Source of the DNA: Streptomyces sp. NBC_01197
GTDB lineage: Bacteria; Actinomycetota; Actinomycetes; Streptomycetales; Streptomycetaceae
Assembly (NCBI RefSeq): GCF_036010505.1
Contig: NZ_CP108569.1
Coordinates: 7,394,001-7,458,000 of the forward strand
DNA length: 64,000 nucleotides
Direction of reading: 5' to 3'
Shown here: piece by piece, positions 44,716 through 54,610 of the stretch
How positions within the stretch are numbered: position 1 is the first letter of the stretch
Layout: each line of letters opens with the position of its first letter
The notes under the pieces: generated by a model
What the model was told of the DNA's origin: nothing
Database searches by the model: none
What the model saw: the letters and a program-made list of their open reading frames with translations, nothing else
Program-made: the position numbers and the translations under genes

Positions 44716-45546
44716 ATGTCCAACCGCCGAATCTCCGCGGGCGCCGCCCTCCGTAAGACGGCCCTGGTGGTCATCTCCCTGCTCTGGGCCGTGCCGACCT
44801 GGCTGCTCCTGGTCAACGCGCTCGTGCCGGCCGCCCAGTACGGCGGCAGCCCCCACTGGTGGCCGCACGGCGGCTTCGGGCTCTTCGACAACATGTCCCA
44901 GGCGTGGGCCCGGGCCAGGCTGGGGCCCGCCATGGGCAACAGCCTGCTGTACGCGGTGACCAGTGCGGCCGCGGCGATCCTCGTGGCCACCACCGCCGCC
45001 TTCGCGACGGTCATCATGCCGGTGAAACGCAGGACCCTGTGGTTCTGGCTGATCTACTCGGGCACGCTGCTGCCGCTCCAGGTCTTCCTGCGGCCGCTCT
45101 TCCTGGCCTATGCGAACACCGGTCTCTACGACGCCCAGGCGGGGCTGTTCCTGGTGTACGTCGCGGTGGCGATCCCCTTCGCGTACTTCATCATGCGCAA
45201 CTTCGCCCGGACCCTGCCCGGTGAGGTGATCGAGGCGGCACGGCTGGACGGCGCGTCCTGGTGGCGGATCTTCTGGCAGATCCACGTACCGCTGTCGAAG
45301 TCGGCGATGGTCGCCGCCTTCGTGTTCCAGTTCGTGGCCGTCTGGAACGACCTCCTCTTCGGCATCACCCTCTCCACCAGCCGGAACATCCGTCCCGTGA
45401 TGGCCGCACTCGCCGAACTCCAGGGCAACTACTCCAACGTCGGCCCTCCGGTCGTCCTCGGCGGCGCCCTTCTCGTCTCGCTGCCGACCGTCGTCCTGTT
45501 CTTCTCCGCCCAGCGCTTCTTCGTCAGCAGCCTCAAGCTCAGCTGA
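44716..45546 (+). CDS. ABC sugar permease, MalG type
   Basis: A 276-residue partner permease with six helices. The EAA motif is VIEAARLDGASWWRIFWQIHVPLSK. The ending FFSAQRFFVSSLKLS is typical for MalG/UgpE. ATG 44716 follows the MalF-type stop by two bases. With the upstream binding protein and permease it forms the membrane part of a CUT1 importer for alpha-mannan fragments. Confidence 0.94.
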   Translation: MSNRRISAGAALRKTALVVISLLWAVPTWLLLVNALVPAAQYGGSPHWWPHGGFGLFDNMSQAWARARLGPAMGNSLLYAVTSAAAAILVATTAAFATVIMPVKRRTLWFWLIYSGTLLPLQVFLRPLFLAYANTGLYDAQAGLFLVYVAVAIPFAYFIMRNFARTLPGEVIEAARLDGASWWRIFWQIHVPLSKSAMVAAFVFQFVAVWNDLLFGITLSTSRNIRPVMAALAELQGNYSNVGPPVVLGGALLVSLPTVVLFFSAQRFFVSSLKLS

Positions 45547-45630
45547 CCCCGACGCCGAGACGCATCACCAACAGGGCTCTTTCTCGCGAGCCCCCACGCC
45601 ATGAGCCGATCCCCCGAAAGGCACACCCCG

Positions 45631-46809
45631 GTGAAGATCTCTGCCCGCGCCGCTCTCACCCTCACCGCCGTCCCACTGCTCGCCGCCGCTCTGTGCACCG
45701 CGCCGGCCTTCGCCGCCGCAGGGCCGGCCGCGACCCCGTGGACCGGCCGCGCCGAAGACACCTACGACGCACTCCAGAAGAACCTCTACCAGGGGACGGA
45801 CAACCACGGGCTCTACCAGGAGAGGACCCCGCGGCAGAGCACCGACAACGCCCACTCCTACCTCTGGCCCCTGCGTGAGGCCACGGCGGCCGCCGTCGAC
45901 ATGGCCGGCCTCCCCAAGTCCGGAACCTCCTACACGGCGGACGCAGCCGAACGCTTCCGCACCCTTGAGCTCTACTTCGACCCCCGCGACGGACGGCCCG
46001 GTTACGACTCCTACCTCCCCGCGCCCCTCGGCCAGGGCGGGGACGTCTTCTACGACGACAACTCGGTGGTCGGACTCTCCCTCCTCGACCAGTACCGCGC
46101 CACCGGGGAGGCCACCTACCTCGGCCGGGCCGCGCAGACCTTCGACATCGTCAGCCGCGGCTGGGACGACGACCCGGCCAAGTCCTGTCCCGGAGGCATG
46201 GACTGGGTCGACTCCACCAGCAACACCATGCGCGCCGCCAACGTCACGGGGCTCGCCGCCGAACTGGCCGCGCGGCTCTACCAGATGACATCCGATGACC
46301 GGTATCTGGCGAGCGCGAAGAAGTGGTACGAGTGGAACTGGTCCTGTCTGCGCCAGTCTCCGGGGCTCTACCAGAACAGCCGTGGCGACGACGGGACCGT
46401 CAACACCACGCTCTGGACGTACAACTCCGGGGCCATGGTCGGTACTGCCACCACGCTCTACCGAGCCACCGGCGACCGCTCCTACCTGAAGCGCGCCGTC
46501 CAGGACGCCGACGCCTCGCTCGCGTACTGGAAGCAGGGGGACCGGCTGCACGACCAGCCGGCGATCTTCAACGCCATCTACTTCGACAACCTGCGGATCC
46601 TGAACGGCGTACGGCCCGACCCCGCCTACCGCCAGGCGGAGAGCGCCTACGCGGAGCAGACCTGGAAGGAGAACCGGGACCCCTCGACCGGGCTCTTCCG
46701 GTTCCAGCCATCGGGCGGCGGCGACTACGACCCCACCGCACCCGCCGAAACCCTGGAACAGTCCGCCATGGTCCAGATCTTCGCCGGCCTCGCCACCCAG
46801 CACTCCTGA
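45631..46809 (+). CDS. Secreted GH76 endo-alpha-1,6-mannanase
   Basis: A 392-residue secreted glycosidase. The Sec signal is KISARAALTLTAVPLLAAALCTAPAFAAAG. The alpha/alpha-toroid GH76 domain carries the paired catalytic Asp motif VFYDDNSVVG (near residue 142), and later GMDWVDSTSNTMRAANVTGLAAELAARLY and LWTYNSGAMVGTATTLY. GTG 45631 (AAAGG upstream) is preferred; ATG 45601 adds ten residues without a ribosome-binding site. It cuts the alpha-1,6 backbone of fungal or mycobacterial-type mannan outside the cell. It is encoded right after the transporter. Confidence 0.9.
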   Translation: MKISARAALTLTAVPLLAAALCTAPAFAAAGPAATPWTGRAEDTYDALQKNLYQGTDNHGLYQERTPRQSTDNAHSYLWPLREATAAAVDMAGLPKSGTSYTADAAERFRTLELYFDPRDGRPGYDSYLPAPLGQGGDVFYDDNSVVGLSLLDQYRATGEATYLGRAAQTFDIVSRGWDDDPAKSCPGGMDWVDSTSNTMRAANVTGLAAELAARLYQMTSDDRYLASAKKWYEWNWSCLRQSPGLYQNSRGDDGTVNTTLWTYNSGAMVGTATTLYRATGDRSYLKRAVQDADASLAYWKQGDRLHDQPAIFNAIYFDNLRILNGVRPDPAYRQAESAYAEQTWKENRDPSTGLFRFQPSGGGDYDPTAPAETLEQSAMVQIFAGLATQHS

Positions 46810-46872
46810 CCCTCACCACCCGACCGCCGTACGCACCGAACCGGCACCACGCCAGAGCGGAGAACCCTCTCC

Positions 46873-49800
46873 ATGCCCCGCCCAGATCTGTCCCGCCCCT
46901 CCTGGTGGGACTCCGACATAGCCCGCGACATCCTGCGCGACCGCGGTGTCAGCTCCTCCGGAGTCCTCGGCGGACACCCCGTCCGGCTCTCCTGCGAGCC
47001 GCTGTTGCGCCACGACGGTGACGGTGGTCTGCTCCAGTCCGTACGGGTACGCACCGACCGCCCCGTCACCACCGCCCGCGTCACCACCGTGTCCGGGAGC
47101 GTCCTGCGCTGCGACCTGGTCCCCGGGCCCGACGGCGCCACCCGTCTGCTGGTCCCCGAGGTGGAGTCCCCGGTCCGGATCCTCATCGAACTGCCCGAGC
47201 TGGCCGAGGGCGAGAGCATCGAAGTACAACTGACCCCCCAGCGTCACTGGACCCTGCATCTGGTCCAGCACGCCCATCTCGACATCGGCTACACCGACCC
47301 GCAGGGCACCGTACTCGCCGAGGGACGCAAGTACCTCGACTCCCTCCTGGAACTGTGCCGCACGACGGACGACTGGCCTCAGGAGTCCAGGTTCCGCTGG
47401 GCCGTCGAGGGGTTCTTCAGCTACGAGAACTGGTCGGCCAACCGTCCGGCGGAACAGGTCGCGGAGTTCCTGGAGCGGGTGCGTGAGGGCCGCATAGAGC
47501 TCGCCGCGATGCCGTTCAACCTGCACACCGAGACGTGCTCCACCGATGAACTCCACGAACTGCTGCGCCCGGTACGAGACCTGCGTGATCAGCACGGCAT
47601 CGACATCACCACGGCCATGCAGACGGACGTACCCGGGCAGGTCGTCGGGCTGCCCGACGTCCTCGCCGACAGCGGCATCCGCTACCTCTCGGTCGCGCAC
47701 AACTGGGCCGGACGCGCCGTGCCGCACCACGTCGGCGGCGGGCAACTGCCCCGGCTGTTCCGCTGGAAGGCACCCAGCGGGCGCAGTGTGCTGGTGTGGC
47801 GCACCGACACCCCGCACGGGCTCGCATACATGGAGGGCTCGATCCTCGGCTTCGACGAGTCCTTCGCCCGCGTCGACGACCTGCTGCCGAACTACCTCTC
47901 GGCGCTGGCCGCCCACCAGTACCCGCACGCAGGGCGCGGCATCCCCGGGTTCCCCGTACTGGACGAGGAGTTCAAGGGTGACCCCTATCCCTGGGACATC
48001 CTGCACCTGCGCGTGCTGGGCAAGTTCGCGGACAACGGTCCGCCGCGCCGCATCATCGCGGACACCGTGCGCCGATGGAACGAAGAGTGGGCCTTCCCGG
48101 TCCTGCGCACGTCGCGCAACGAGGACTTCTTCCTCGACGCCGAGGCGCGCCTCGGTGACCGACTGGAGACCTTCGAGGGCGACTGGAGTGACTGGTGGGT
48201 GGACGGCGTCGGGGCAGGCGCCGTCCCGCTGGCCGCCACCCGCGACGGTCAGGCGGCGCTGGCCGACGCCCAAACGGTGGCCGGGCACGCGGAGATCCTC
48301 GGCGCTCACGGCGGCGCGGAGATCACCGCCTCCGCGCCCGCGGTCTACCGGGCCGCCTCGTTGTTCAACGAGCACACCTGGGGAGGCGGCGACCCATGGA
48401 CGCACGGCGACCACGGCCATGCCTCAGGCGAGCGGCAGTGGCACTGGAAGTACGCCCAGGCGCTGCGGGCCCACGACGACGCGAGGACTCTTCTCGACGG
48501 CGCGGGCGCCGCGCTCGGCACCCGGCTCTCGCCGCGCGAGGGCACACTCGCCGGCTACTACGTCACCAACACCTGCAGCTGGCAGCGGTCCGAGACGGTC
48601 CGGCTGTTCCTTCCGGAGAGCACGGTCCCGCTGGAGGACCATGTCCGCCTGATCGACGCGCGAGACGGCTCTCCGCTGGAGCACACCGAAGAGGCCCAGA
48701 CAAACGAACTGCACCGGGCCGCCGGCCGCTTCCTGCTCTTCCGGCTCGGGGACGTGCCCGCGCACGGTGCGGTGCGGGTGGACGTCGTACCCGCCGATAC
48801 GGCTCCTCCAGCCGCAGCGGACGCAGGAGACTCCACCGTCCTGGAGAACGAGTTCCTGCGGGTGCGGATCGATCTGCGCTCGGCCTGGATCGGATCAGTC
48901 ACCGACAAGCGGACGGGCCGGGAACTGGTCCGCCAGGACGCGACGGCCGGCCTGAACGGCTATGTGTACGACGAGTACGCCACGGCCGGCGGCTTCAACC
49001 ACCAGTCGAGCAAGACCACGGCCACGGACTCCATGCATCTGCTCGCATCGCGCACCACGGCCCCGCCGGCTGCGCTGGTGGACCGCTTCTCCGACGCGAC
49101 CGGCCAGACGCTCGTCTACGAGTGCGCACCAGCAGGCACCGAGCGACTGCGTGTCCGGGTCCATCTCCCGCACGGCGAGGCCCGCATCGATCTGGAGAAC
49201 CGGATCGCGAAGAGCGCGACCCTGACCAAGGAAAGCGCGTTTTTCGTGTTTCCCTTCGCGATGGAGGCCCCTGTCCTCCGGATGGAGGCCACCGGTGGCA
49301 TGACGGGCACCGGTCTTCCGACGGTGCCGGGGTCGGCGCGGCACATGCGCGCGGTGCGGCGCTGGGTCAGTTTCCAGGAGGGGACGACGGTTGCCGCCGT
49401 GGCCACTCAGGACGCCCCGCTGGTGCAGATCGGCGGAATCGCGATTCCCTACGTCCCCTACCCGCAGTCCCTCGCCCAGGAGGAGCCCGGCACCCTTTTC
49501 TCTTGGGTGCACAACAACATCTGGGACACCAACTTCCCCTCGGAGCAGGCCTTCGACCATGTCTTCCGGTACAGCGTGGGCGTTGCTTCCTCAACCGACT
49601 GCGCCGGCCCTGAACTGGGCATGCGGACGGCGTCCCCCGGCAGCCGTCCCCTGCTGGCGGTGCGCGCGAAGGGCGAGGTGACCGAGGAGCCGAGGGCCTC
49701 GTACGGACTGCTGGCGGTCAGCGACCCACGGGTCCGGATAGTGGGTCTCACCGTGCCCGCTCACGGGCGGGTACTGGTCAGACTCCAGTCGTACGCGCAG

Positions 49801-49965
49801 GAGCCGGTCACCTGCCGGATCACGCCGGGGTTCCCGGTGGCGGAGACAGCAGCCGCCGACTACCTGGGGGCCACGGGCACGCGGCTGGAGCGTGACCCTG
49901 ACGGCTCTGTGCCGGTCGCGGTGCCGACCCAGGGGACCACGGCGGTGCTGCTGCGACTCCGCTGA
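46873..49965 (+). CDS. Second, divergent GH38 alpha-mannosidase-like enzyme
   Basis: A 1030-residue cytoplasmic protein of the GH38 superfamily but unlike the operon's other GH38. The zinc motif is LVQHAHLDIGYTDPQG (H133, H135, D137) and the nucleophile candidate is D252 in AMQTDVPGQVVG. FNEHTWGG (near residue 500) supplies the distal ligand region. The N-terminus and C-terminal half are poorly similar to classical alpha-mannosidases. Two GH38 proteins in one locus imply division of labour on linkages such as alpha-1,2, alpha-1,3 or alpha-1,6. Last gene of the rightward operon. Confidence 0.88.
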   Translation: MPRPDLSRPSWWDSDIARDILRDRGVSSSGVLGGHPVRLSCEPLLRHDGDGGLLQSVRVRTDRPVTTARVTTVSGSVLRCDLVPGPDGATRLLVPEVESPVRILIELPELAEGESIEVQLTPQRHWTLHLVQHAHLDIGYTDPQGTVLAEGRKYLDSLLELCRTTDDWPQESRFRWAVEGFFSYENWSANRPAEQVAEFLERVREGRIELAAMPFNLHTETCSTDELHELLRPVRDLRDQHGIDITTAMQTDVPGQVVGLPDVLADSGIRYLSVAHNWAGRAVPHHVGGGQLPRLFRWKAPSGRSVLVWRTDTPHGLAYMEGSILGFDESFARVDDLLPNYLSALAAHQYPHAGRGIPGFPVLDEEFKGDPYPWDILHLRVLGKFADNGPPRRIIADTVRRWNEEWAFPVLRTSRNEDFFLDAEARLGDRLETFEGDWSDWWVDGVGAGAVPLAATRDGQAALADAQTVAGHAEILGAHGGAEITASAPAVYRAASLFNEHTWGGGDPWTHGDHGHASGERQWHWKYAQALRAHDDARTLLDGAGAALGTRLSPREGTLAGYYVTNTCSWQRSETVRLFLPESTVPLEDHVRLIDARDGSPLEHTEEAQTNELHRAAGRFLLFRLGDVPAHGAVRVDVVPADTAPPAAADAGDSTVLENEFLRVRIDLRSAWIGSVTDKRTGRELVRQDATAGLNGYVYDEYATAGGFNHQSSKTTATDSMHLLASRTTAPPAALVDRFSDATGQTLVYECAPAGTERLRVRVHLPHGEARIDLENRIAKSATLTKESAFFVFPFAMEAPVLRMEATGGMTGTGLPTVPGSARHMRAVRRWVSFQEGTTVAAVATQDAPLVQIGGIAIPYVPYPQSLAQEEPGTLFSWVHNNIWDTNFPSEQAFDHVFRYSVGVASSTDCAGPELGMRTASPGSRPLLAVRAKGEVTEEPRASYGLLAVSDPRVRIVGLTVPAHGRVLVRLQSYAQEPVTCRITPGFPVAETAAADYLGATGTRLERDPDGSVPVAVPTQGTTAVLLRLR

Positions 49966-50341
49966 GCGACAGCCAGTGTCCGGGCTGGGCATACGGCGGC
50001 ACCACCGCCTGGGCCGGCGAGGGCCACACCCTCCACCGCTCCGAAAACGCACAGGCCCCCTGGCCCATGGAACGCCGGGTCCGCCTCGCCGCAGGTCCCT
50101 CGTCGTCTTCGGCCTCGCCGCCGGCACCCGCCGGCGTCCCGCGTGCTGGCTGTCCGCCGCCACCGACACCTGCGGCATGGCCGCCGCCCTCGCCGAAGTC
50201 CCTCACAACCAGCCCCGCACCACCGTCGTCGAGGCCACCCTGCGAGCCCTCCAGGGCTGATACACCGGTCGACGATAGGGCCCGGGTCGGTGGCGGGGGA
50301 GGCCCGTGACCCGCGGAGGGAGACCGATTCGTGGTCGGGGA
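49966..50341. other. Gap with possible degraded coding tail
   Basis: About 375 bp between the convergent GH38 and importer genes. A rightward frame ending at 50260 (S-L-V-V-F-G-L-A-A-G and A-A-L-A-E-V-P-H-N-Q-P) has coding-like bias, but I cannot place it in a family or find its start. No clear terminator was identified. Confidence 0.35.
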
Positions 50342-51325
50342 CTACTTGCCGTAGCTCTGCCCGTAGAGATCGCCCTCGTAGTAGTCACTGGGGTCCGGGT
50401 TGTGATCCAGCTGCTTGTTGCGGACGAAGAACTCCCCCAGCTTCTTCAGCCACTGGTTCACCTCACCGCTCTTGGTCTTCGCTGCTAGGTCCGCGGTGGA
50501 GAGGGTCTCCACATGTGAGGCGTCCGACTTGGCCTGGGCGTCGGTGACCTGGAGCATCTTGGCGGCCAGTGCGATGGACTCGTCCGGGTGTTGCTTGCGC
50601 CAGTCGTTGGCTTGCTGCAGCACCTTGATCACCTTGCTGTTCTTCGCCCTGGGCACCTTGTTGCCGGCGACGAACGCGGTGGGGAAGGCGTCTCCGGTGT
50701 CCTTGGTACTGGCTATCTCCACGAGGCCCGGAACCTTCTTCTTGATGGTGTCGATGGCGGGGTAGAAGAAGCCGGCGCCGTCGATCTTTCCCGAGGAGAA
50801 GGCGGAGACGATGGTGGACGGGTCCATGTTGACCTTGTTGATGTCCTTCGCGGTCATCCCGGCCTTCGCCAGGGCGATGTTGAGGACCATGTCGCCGGAG
50901 GTGCCCTCGGGTACGGCGACCCGCTTGCCCTTGAGGTCCTTCATGGACGTCATGCCGGGCTGGCCGATGACCCGGTCCGCGTGCGTGAGGGTGTCGATGG
51001 CGATGACTTTGGCCTTGCCGGAGGCCGGTAGCCACATCGCGCCGGGACCGATGTATCCGTAATCGAGGTCGCCGGCGCTGAGCGCCTGGACCTGCACGGG
51101 ACCGTTGTTGAACGACTTCACGTGTGCGGTCAGGCCCGCCTTCTTCCACAGCCCCTGCTTGTCGGCGATCGCCAGCAGGCTGGCCCCGTTGTAGTCGCCG
51201 ATGTAGCCGAACCGAACCGTGCTGTTGTCCTCGGAAGCGCTGTTGGAGCAGGCGCTGAGGGACAGCGAGAGCATGAACGCGAGGGGCAGCGCCGTGACGG
51301 CGTGCCTGATCGACTTCCTGGGCAT
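50342..51325 (-). CDS. ABC substrate-binding lipoprotein, SsuA/TauA/NMT1 type
   Basis: A 327-residue lipoprotein. The signal LPLAFMLSLSLSAC ends in a lipobox. The fold-defining segments are VRFGYIGDYNGASLLAIADKQGLWKKAG, NGPVQVQALSAGDLDYGYIGPGA and VPEGTSGDMVLNIALAKAGM, as in binders of sulfonates, nitrate or thiamine precursors. It is the last of a four-gene leftward operon. GAGG precedes ATG 51325. Since the operon faces a sulfatase gene, an organosulfur or sulfate-ester ligand is the best guess. Confidence 0.9.
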   Translation of the reverse strand: MPRKSIRHAVTALPLAFMLSLSLSACSNSASEDNSTVRFGYIGDYNGASLLAIADKQGLWKKAGLTAHVKSFNNGPVQVQALSAGDLDYGYIGPGAMWLPASGKAKVIAIDTLTHADRVIGQPGMTSMKDLKGKRVAVPEGTSGDMVLNIALAKAGMTAKDINKVNMDPSTIVSAFSSGKIDGAGFFYPAIDTIKKKVPGLVEIASTKDTGDAFPTAFVAGNKVPRAKNSKVIKVLQQANDWRKQHPDESIALAAKMLQVTDAQAKSDASHVETLSTADLAAKTKSGEVNQWLKKLGEFFVRNKQLDHNPDPSDYYEGDLYGQSYGK

Positions 51326-51413
51326 GCGGAAATTTCCTCTCGGGGTGGTGCGCGGACCGGTTCTGCGAAGTTCCTGGTACGAGGGCTCAGGGCCAGTGCC
51401 CTGGGATGACGGG

Positions 51414-52193
51414 TCAGGCCGCCCGGGGCGCGGCTTCCTGGTGGTACACGGCAGTCCACACCCTGTTGCGGATGTGCAGGAACTCGGGGGAGAGCCGGAT
51501 TTCCTCGGTGCGGGGATAGGGCAGATCCACGTCGATGACGCTGTGGATGCGGCCGGGCCTGGCGGCCATGACGACGACCCGGCTGGCGAGGTAGACGGCT
51601 TCGTCCACGTCGTGAGTGATGAACAGCACCGTGCGCTTCTCCTGGCTCCAGGTCTGCAGCAGCTGGTCCTGCAGCTGCACCCGGGTCAGGGCGTCGAGCG
51701 CCCCGAACGGCTCGTCCATCAGCAGTACTTGGGGATCGACGGCGTACGCGCGGGCGATGGCGCAGCGCTGCTTCATTCCTCCGGAGAGCGTCTTGGGCAG
51801 GGCCTCGGCGAACTCGTTCAGGCCGACGAGGCTGATGGCCTGCTCGGTGCGCCGGTGCCGCTCGGCGGGGGGCACCGAGGCGATCTTGAGCCCGAACTCC
51901 ACGTTCTGACGCACGGTCAGCCAGGGGAAGAGGGCGTACTGCTGGAAGATCACCCCCCGGTCGGGGCCGGGTCCTGACACCGGCGTTCCGTCGACCAGGA
52001 CACTGCCCGAGTCGGGCTCCTGCAACCCTGCGGCCATGCTCATCAAGGTGGACTTGCCGCACCCGGACGGACCCACGACAGTGACGAACTCCTGGTCCGC
52101 GATGTCCAGGCTCACCCCGCCGAGCGCGGTGAAGGACGTGCCCTTCAGCGGGAAGGTCTTCACCACGTCACGAAAGGTGATCTTGCTGTTCAT
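51414..52193 (-). CDS. ABC ATPase, SsuB/TauB type
   Basis: A 259-residue nucleotide-binding subunit. Walker [11 protein letters not shown], signature LSGGMKQR, Walker [13 protein letters not shown] and the H-loop ITHDVDEA are all present. ATG 52193 overlaps the permease stop (ATGA) and has AGGAG upstream. It powers the importer with the adjacent permease and binding protein. Confidence 0.95.
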   Translation of the reverse strand: MNSKITFRDVVKTFPLKGTSFTALGGVSLDIADQEFVTVVGPSGCGKSTLMSMAAGLQEPDSGSVLVDGTPVSGPGPDRGVIFQQYALFPWLTVRQNVEFGLKIASVPPAERHRRTEQAISLVGLNEFAEALPKTLSGGMKQRCAIARAYAVDPQVLLMDEPFGALDALTRVQLQDQLLQTWSQEKRTVLFITHDVDEAVYLASRVVVMAARPGRIHSVIDVDLPYPRTEEIRLSPEFLHIRNRVWTAVYHQEAAPRAA

Positions 52194-53002
52194 CGTCGCT
52201 CCTGCCAGCCGGTGAGGCGTCGCTCGGCCAGCAGCAGCAGCCGGTCCATGACGAGCCCGAGTACGCCGATCGTGATCAGGGACACGAAGACCGCGTCCAT
52301 GTCGAACCAGGTGGACGCCTTCTGCATCCGGTAGCCCAAACCCTCTTGCGCGCCGATGAGTTCGGCGGCGACCACGGTGGCCCAGGACGCGCCGAGGCCG
52401 ATCCGCATGCCGACCAGGATGAAAGGAGTGGAGGCCGGGACGACCACTTTGGCGAAGATGGTGCGGTCCGAGGCGCCGAGCACCCGGGCCGCGTTGATGA
52501 GTGTCCTGTCGACGTCGATGACGCCCTGGAAGGAGGAGAGGACGCAGGACATGAACGAGGCCAGGAAGATCACGGCGATCTTCGGCACCTCGCCGATCCC
52601 CAGCAGTACGACCGCGAGCGGAATGAGCGCGAGCGGCGGGATCGTGCGGAAGAACTGGATGTACGGTTCGATCAGGGCGCGCGCGGTGGGGTACCAGCCC
52701 ATGAGGAAGCCGACCGGGACTGCCACCGCCACGCCGAGGGCGTAGCCGAGGAAGACCCGGCGCAGGCTGGCGAACGTATCGGACGCCAGGGTGCCGTCGG
52801 AGATCATGGTGCCGGCCTTCTCCGCCACCCCGAGCGGCGCGGGCAGGTTCTCGACCAGCCCGAGCGCGGCCACGACGGCCCAGACGGCGATGCCTGCCAC
52901 CACTGCGACGACGTTGAGGAGCAGGGGCCGGTGCCGGGAACGGCGCGGTTGCTGCTGCCGGCCTTCGGCAGCGGATTTCTCGACAGGGGCGATCACAGCC
53001 AT
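52190..53002 (-). CDS. ABC permease, SsuC/TauC type
   Basis: A 270-residue membrane subunit with about six helices and the docking loop [25 protein letters not shown] 53002 (GAGGAA upstream) follows the ROK regulator stop by 19 bp. The longer frame would run into the regulator gene. Together with the ATPase and binding protein it makes a complete high-affinity importer. Confidence 0.94.
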   Translation of the reverse strand: MAVIAPVEKSAAEGRQQQPRRSRHRPLLLNVVAVVAGIAVWAVVAALGLVENLPAPLGVAEKAGTMISDGTLASDTFASLRRVFLGYALGVAVAVPVGFLMGWYPTARALIEPYIQFFRTIPPLALIPLAVVLLGIGEVPKIAVIFLASFMSCVLSSFQGVIDVDRTLINAARVLGASDRTIFAKVVVPASTPFILVGMRIGLGASWATVVAAELIGAQEGLGYRMQKASTWFDMDAVFVSLITIGVLGLVMDRLLLLAERRLTGWQERR

Positions 53003-53021
53003 GGGTTCCTCGCTGGTGGCT

Positions 53022-54203
53022 TCACGCGTTCTCCTCGGGGACGGGCTGCGGGTAGTGGGAGAGCAGGGGGGATTCATGAAGAACGAGGGCGATGCCGCCC
53101 AGCGCGCTGCCCGCGTCGCCGAGCGTCGCGCGCCGTACGTCCACGTGGGGGCGGGCCATCGGCATCAGGTGCTGGCGCAGCGCCCGTTCGACCGGGTCGA
53201 GCAGCGCGGGGCCGGCTTCCGCCAGCTCGCCGCCGACGACGATGACGCCCGGGCCGACGGCATGACAGACCGCGGCCAGCACCCCGCCGACGTCGTTGCC
53301 GACGCGCTCCAGCACCCTCAGGGCGGACGGTTCGCCGGCAGCCGCGGCGTCGAGGAACCCGGCGAGGCCATCGGCCCGGCCGCCGGCTTCGCGGTAGCGG
53401 TGCAGAACCGCGTCGAGCGAGGCACGGGTCTCCAGACAGCCGGTCCCGCCGCAGTCGCACGGTCTGCCGGCCGGGTCCACGGTGATGTGCCCGAACTCGC
53501 CGGACAGGCCGTTGCGGCCGCGGTGCAGCGCGCCGCCCACGACCAGTCCGCCCCCGACGCCGTGTGACAACCGCAGGTAGAGGACGTCGCTGCTGTCCGC
53601 CGCCGCACCCCACACTGCCTCGGCGAGCGCCGCGAGCCGGGTGTTGTTGTCAAGGAGCACCGGCACACCGAACTGCTTGCGCAGCAGGTCCGGCAGGCCG
53701 TCGATGCCCTGCGCGCGGGCGTTTCCACTGCCGGGGTCGGTGATCGGTCCGACGACACCGACGCCGATCGCGCTGAGTGCGTCGAGCTGGACGTTGGCCG
53801 ACGTGGCGAGTAGACGTCCGGCGATATCGATCCGCTCGGGCCAGGACAGGTCTGCGGCATGCGCCTCGCTCGCCGAACCGACGACCTCATGGGCGAAGTT
53901 GACGGCCGCGACATGCACGGAGCGGCGTGCGAAGTCGATGCCGACCGCCTCGCCCGCTGCCGGGTTGAGGCTGAGCTTCTCGACCGGCCGGCCGCGCTTG
54001 CGTACCTCGACGTGCGGTGTGCCGGTGACCACGGAGCCATTGCCCACCAGGCCGGCGACGATGTCGTGGAGCGTGGTGCGGGACAGCCCGCTGCGATCAC
54101 CCAACTCGGCGCGGCTCAGTGGTCCGTGCCGGCGGAGCAGCCCAAGAACCGCTTGCTCATGGCTGCGGCGAAGGCGCGTCAGCGGACCGTCGTGTTCGTG
54201 CAT
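53022..54203 (-). CDS. ROK-family transcriptional repressor (NagC/XylR type)
   Basis: A roughly 393-residue regulator. The N-terminal winged helix reads [42 protein letters not shown] sugar-sensing domain follows with the full zinc motif [11 protein letters not shown] and [21 protein letters not shown]. The start is uncertain: ATG 54203 (chosen, [13 protein letters not shown]), 54215 or 54239. It is the first gene of the importer operon and faces the sulfatase/GH43 pair, so it probably controls both and senses a sugar. That fits substrates that are sulfated sugars rather than simple sulfonates. Confidence 0.9.
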   Translation of the reverse strand: MHEHDGPLTRLRRSHEQAVLGLLRRHGPLSRAELGDRSGLSRTTLHDIVAGLVGNGSVVTGTPHVEVRKRGRPVEKLSLNPAAGEAVGIDFARRSVHVAAVNFAHEVVGSASEAHAADLSWPERIDIAGRLLATSANVQLDALSAIGVGVVGPITDPGSGNARAQGIDGLPDLLRKQFGVPVLLDNNTRLAALAEAVWGAAADSSDVLYLRLSHGVGGGLVVGGALHRGRNGLSGEFGHITVDPAGRPCDCGGTGCLETRASLDAVLHRYREAGGRADGLAGFLDAAAAGEPSALRVLERVGNDVGGVLAAVCHAVGPGVIVVGGELAEAGPALLDPVERALRQHLMPMARPHVDVRRATLGDAGSALGGIALVLHESPLLSHYPQPVPEENA

Positions 54204-54610
54204 GCAGGACAGCATGTGAGTGCCGGGCATTTTCGTCAATAACCCGAAACAAATTCTTCATATGAACGATGTGTGGCAACAGCTCCTGCCCCGGGCCACC
54301 CCTGACCAGCCGACAAGTACGGTGCAGACGTGTCCGGCACCCCGCCCGGTGGCTGCTCAGCAACACGGACCGGTGGACGCGCACCTTGCCGGGGTGCCTC
54401 CGTGCGATTTGCGTCCACCCTCTTGACTTAAATCATGGCCGGGCCGGAACATGCGTCGCACGGCACCGCCGAGCACGCACCGGACGCCGCATCGGCCACC
54501 CCGAAGCGGCATATGTCGAGGCGTCATGGCGGCGTGCCCGAAATGCCGACGTCCGATGCGTCCGCCCGTCCTGGCCGACGTGCGAGGCGGACCGACCCGA
54601 AAGGCCCTCC
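54204..54610. promoter_or_regulatory. Divergent promoter region of the sulfatase locus
   Basis: A 400-bp divergent intergenic region. An AT-rich patch at 54236-54275 includes the perfect 10-bp palindrome TTCATATGAA (54257-54266). It is the most likely place for ROK-repressor binding and both promoters. The rest up to the sulfatase start shows no gene. Confidence 0.4.

Noticed and set aside
49892..50260. Rightward frame after the second GH38 gene
   Set aside because: Overlaps the GH38 3' end and matches no family; kept only as a gap note.
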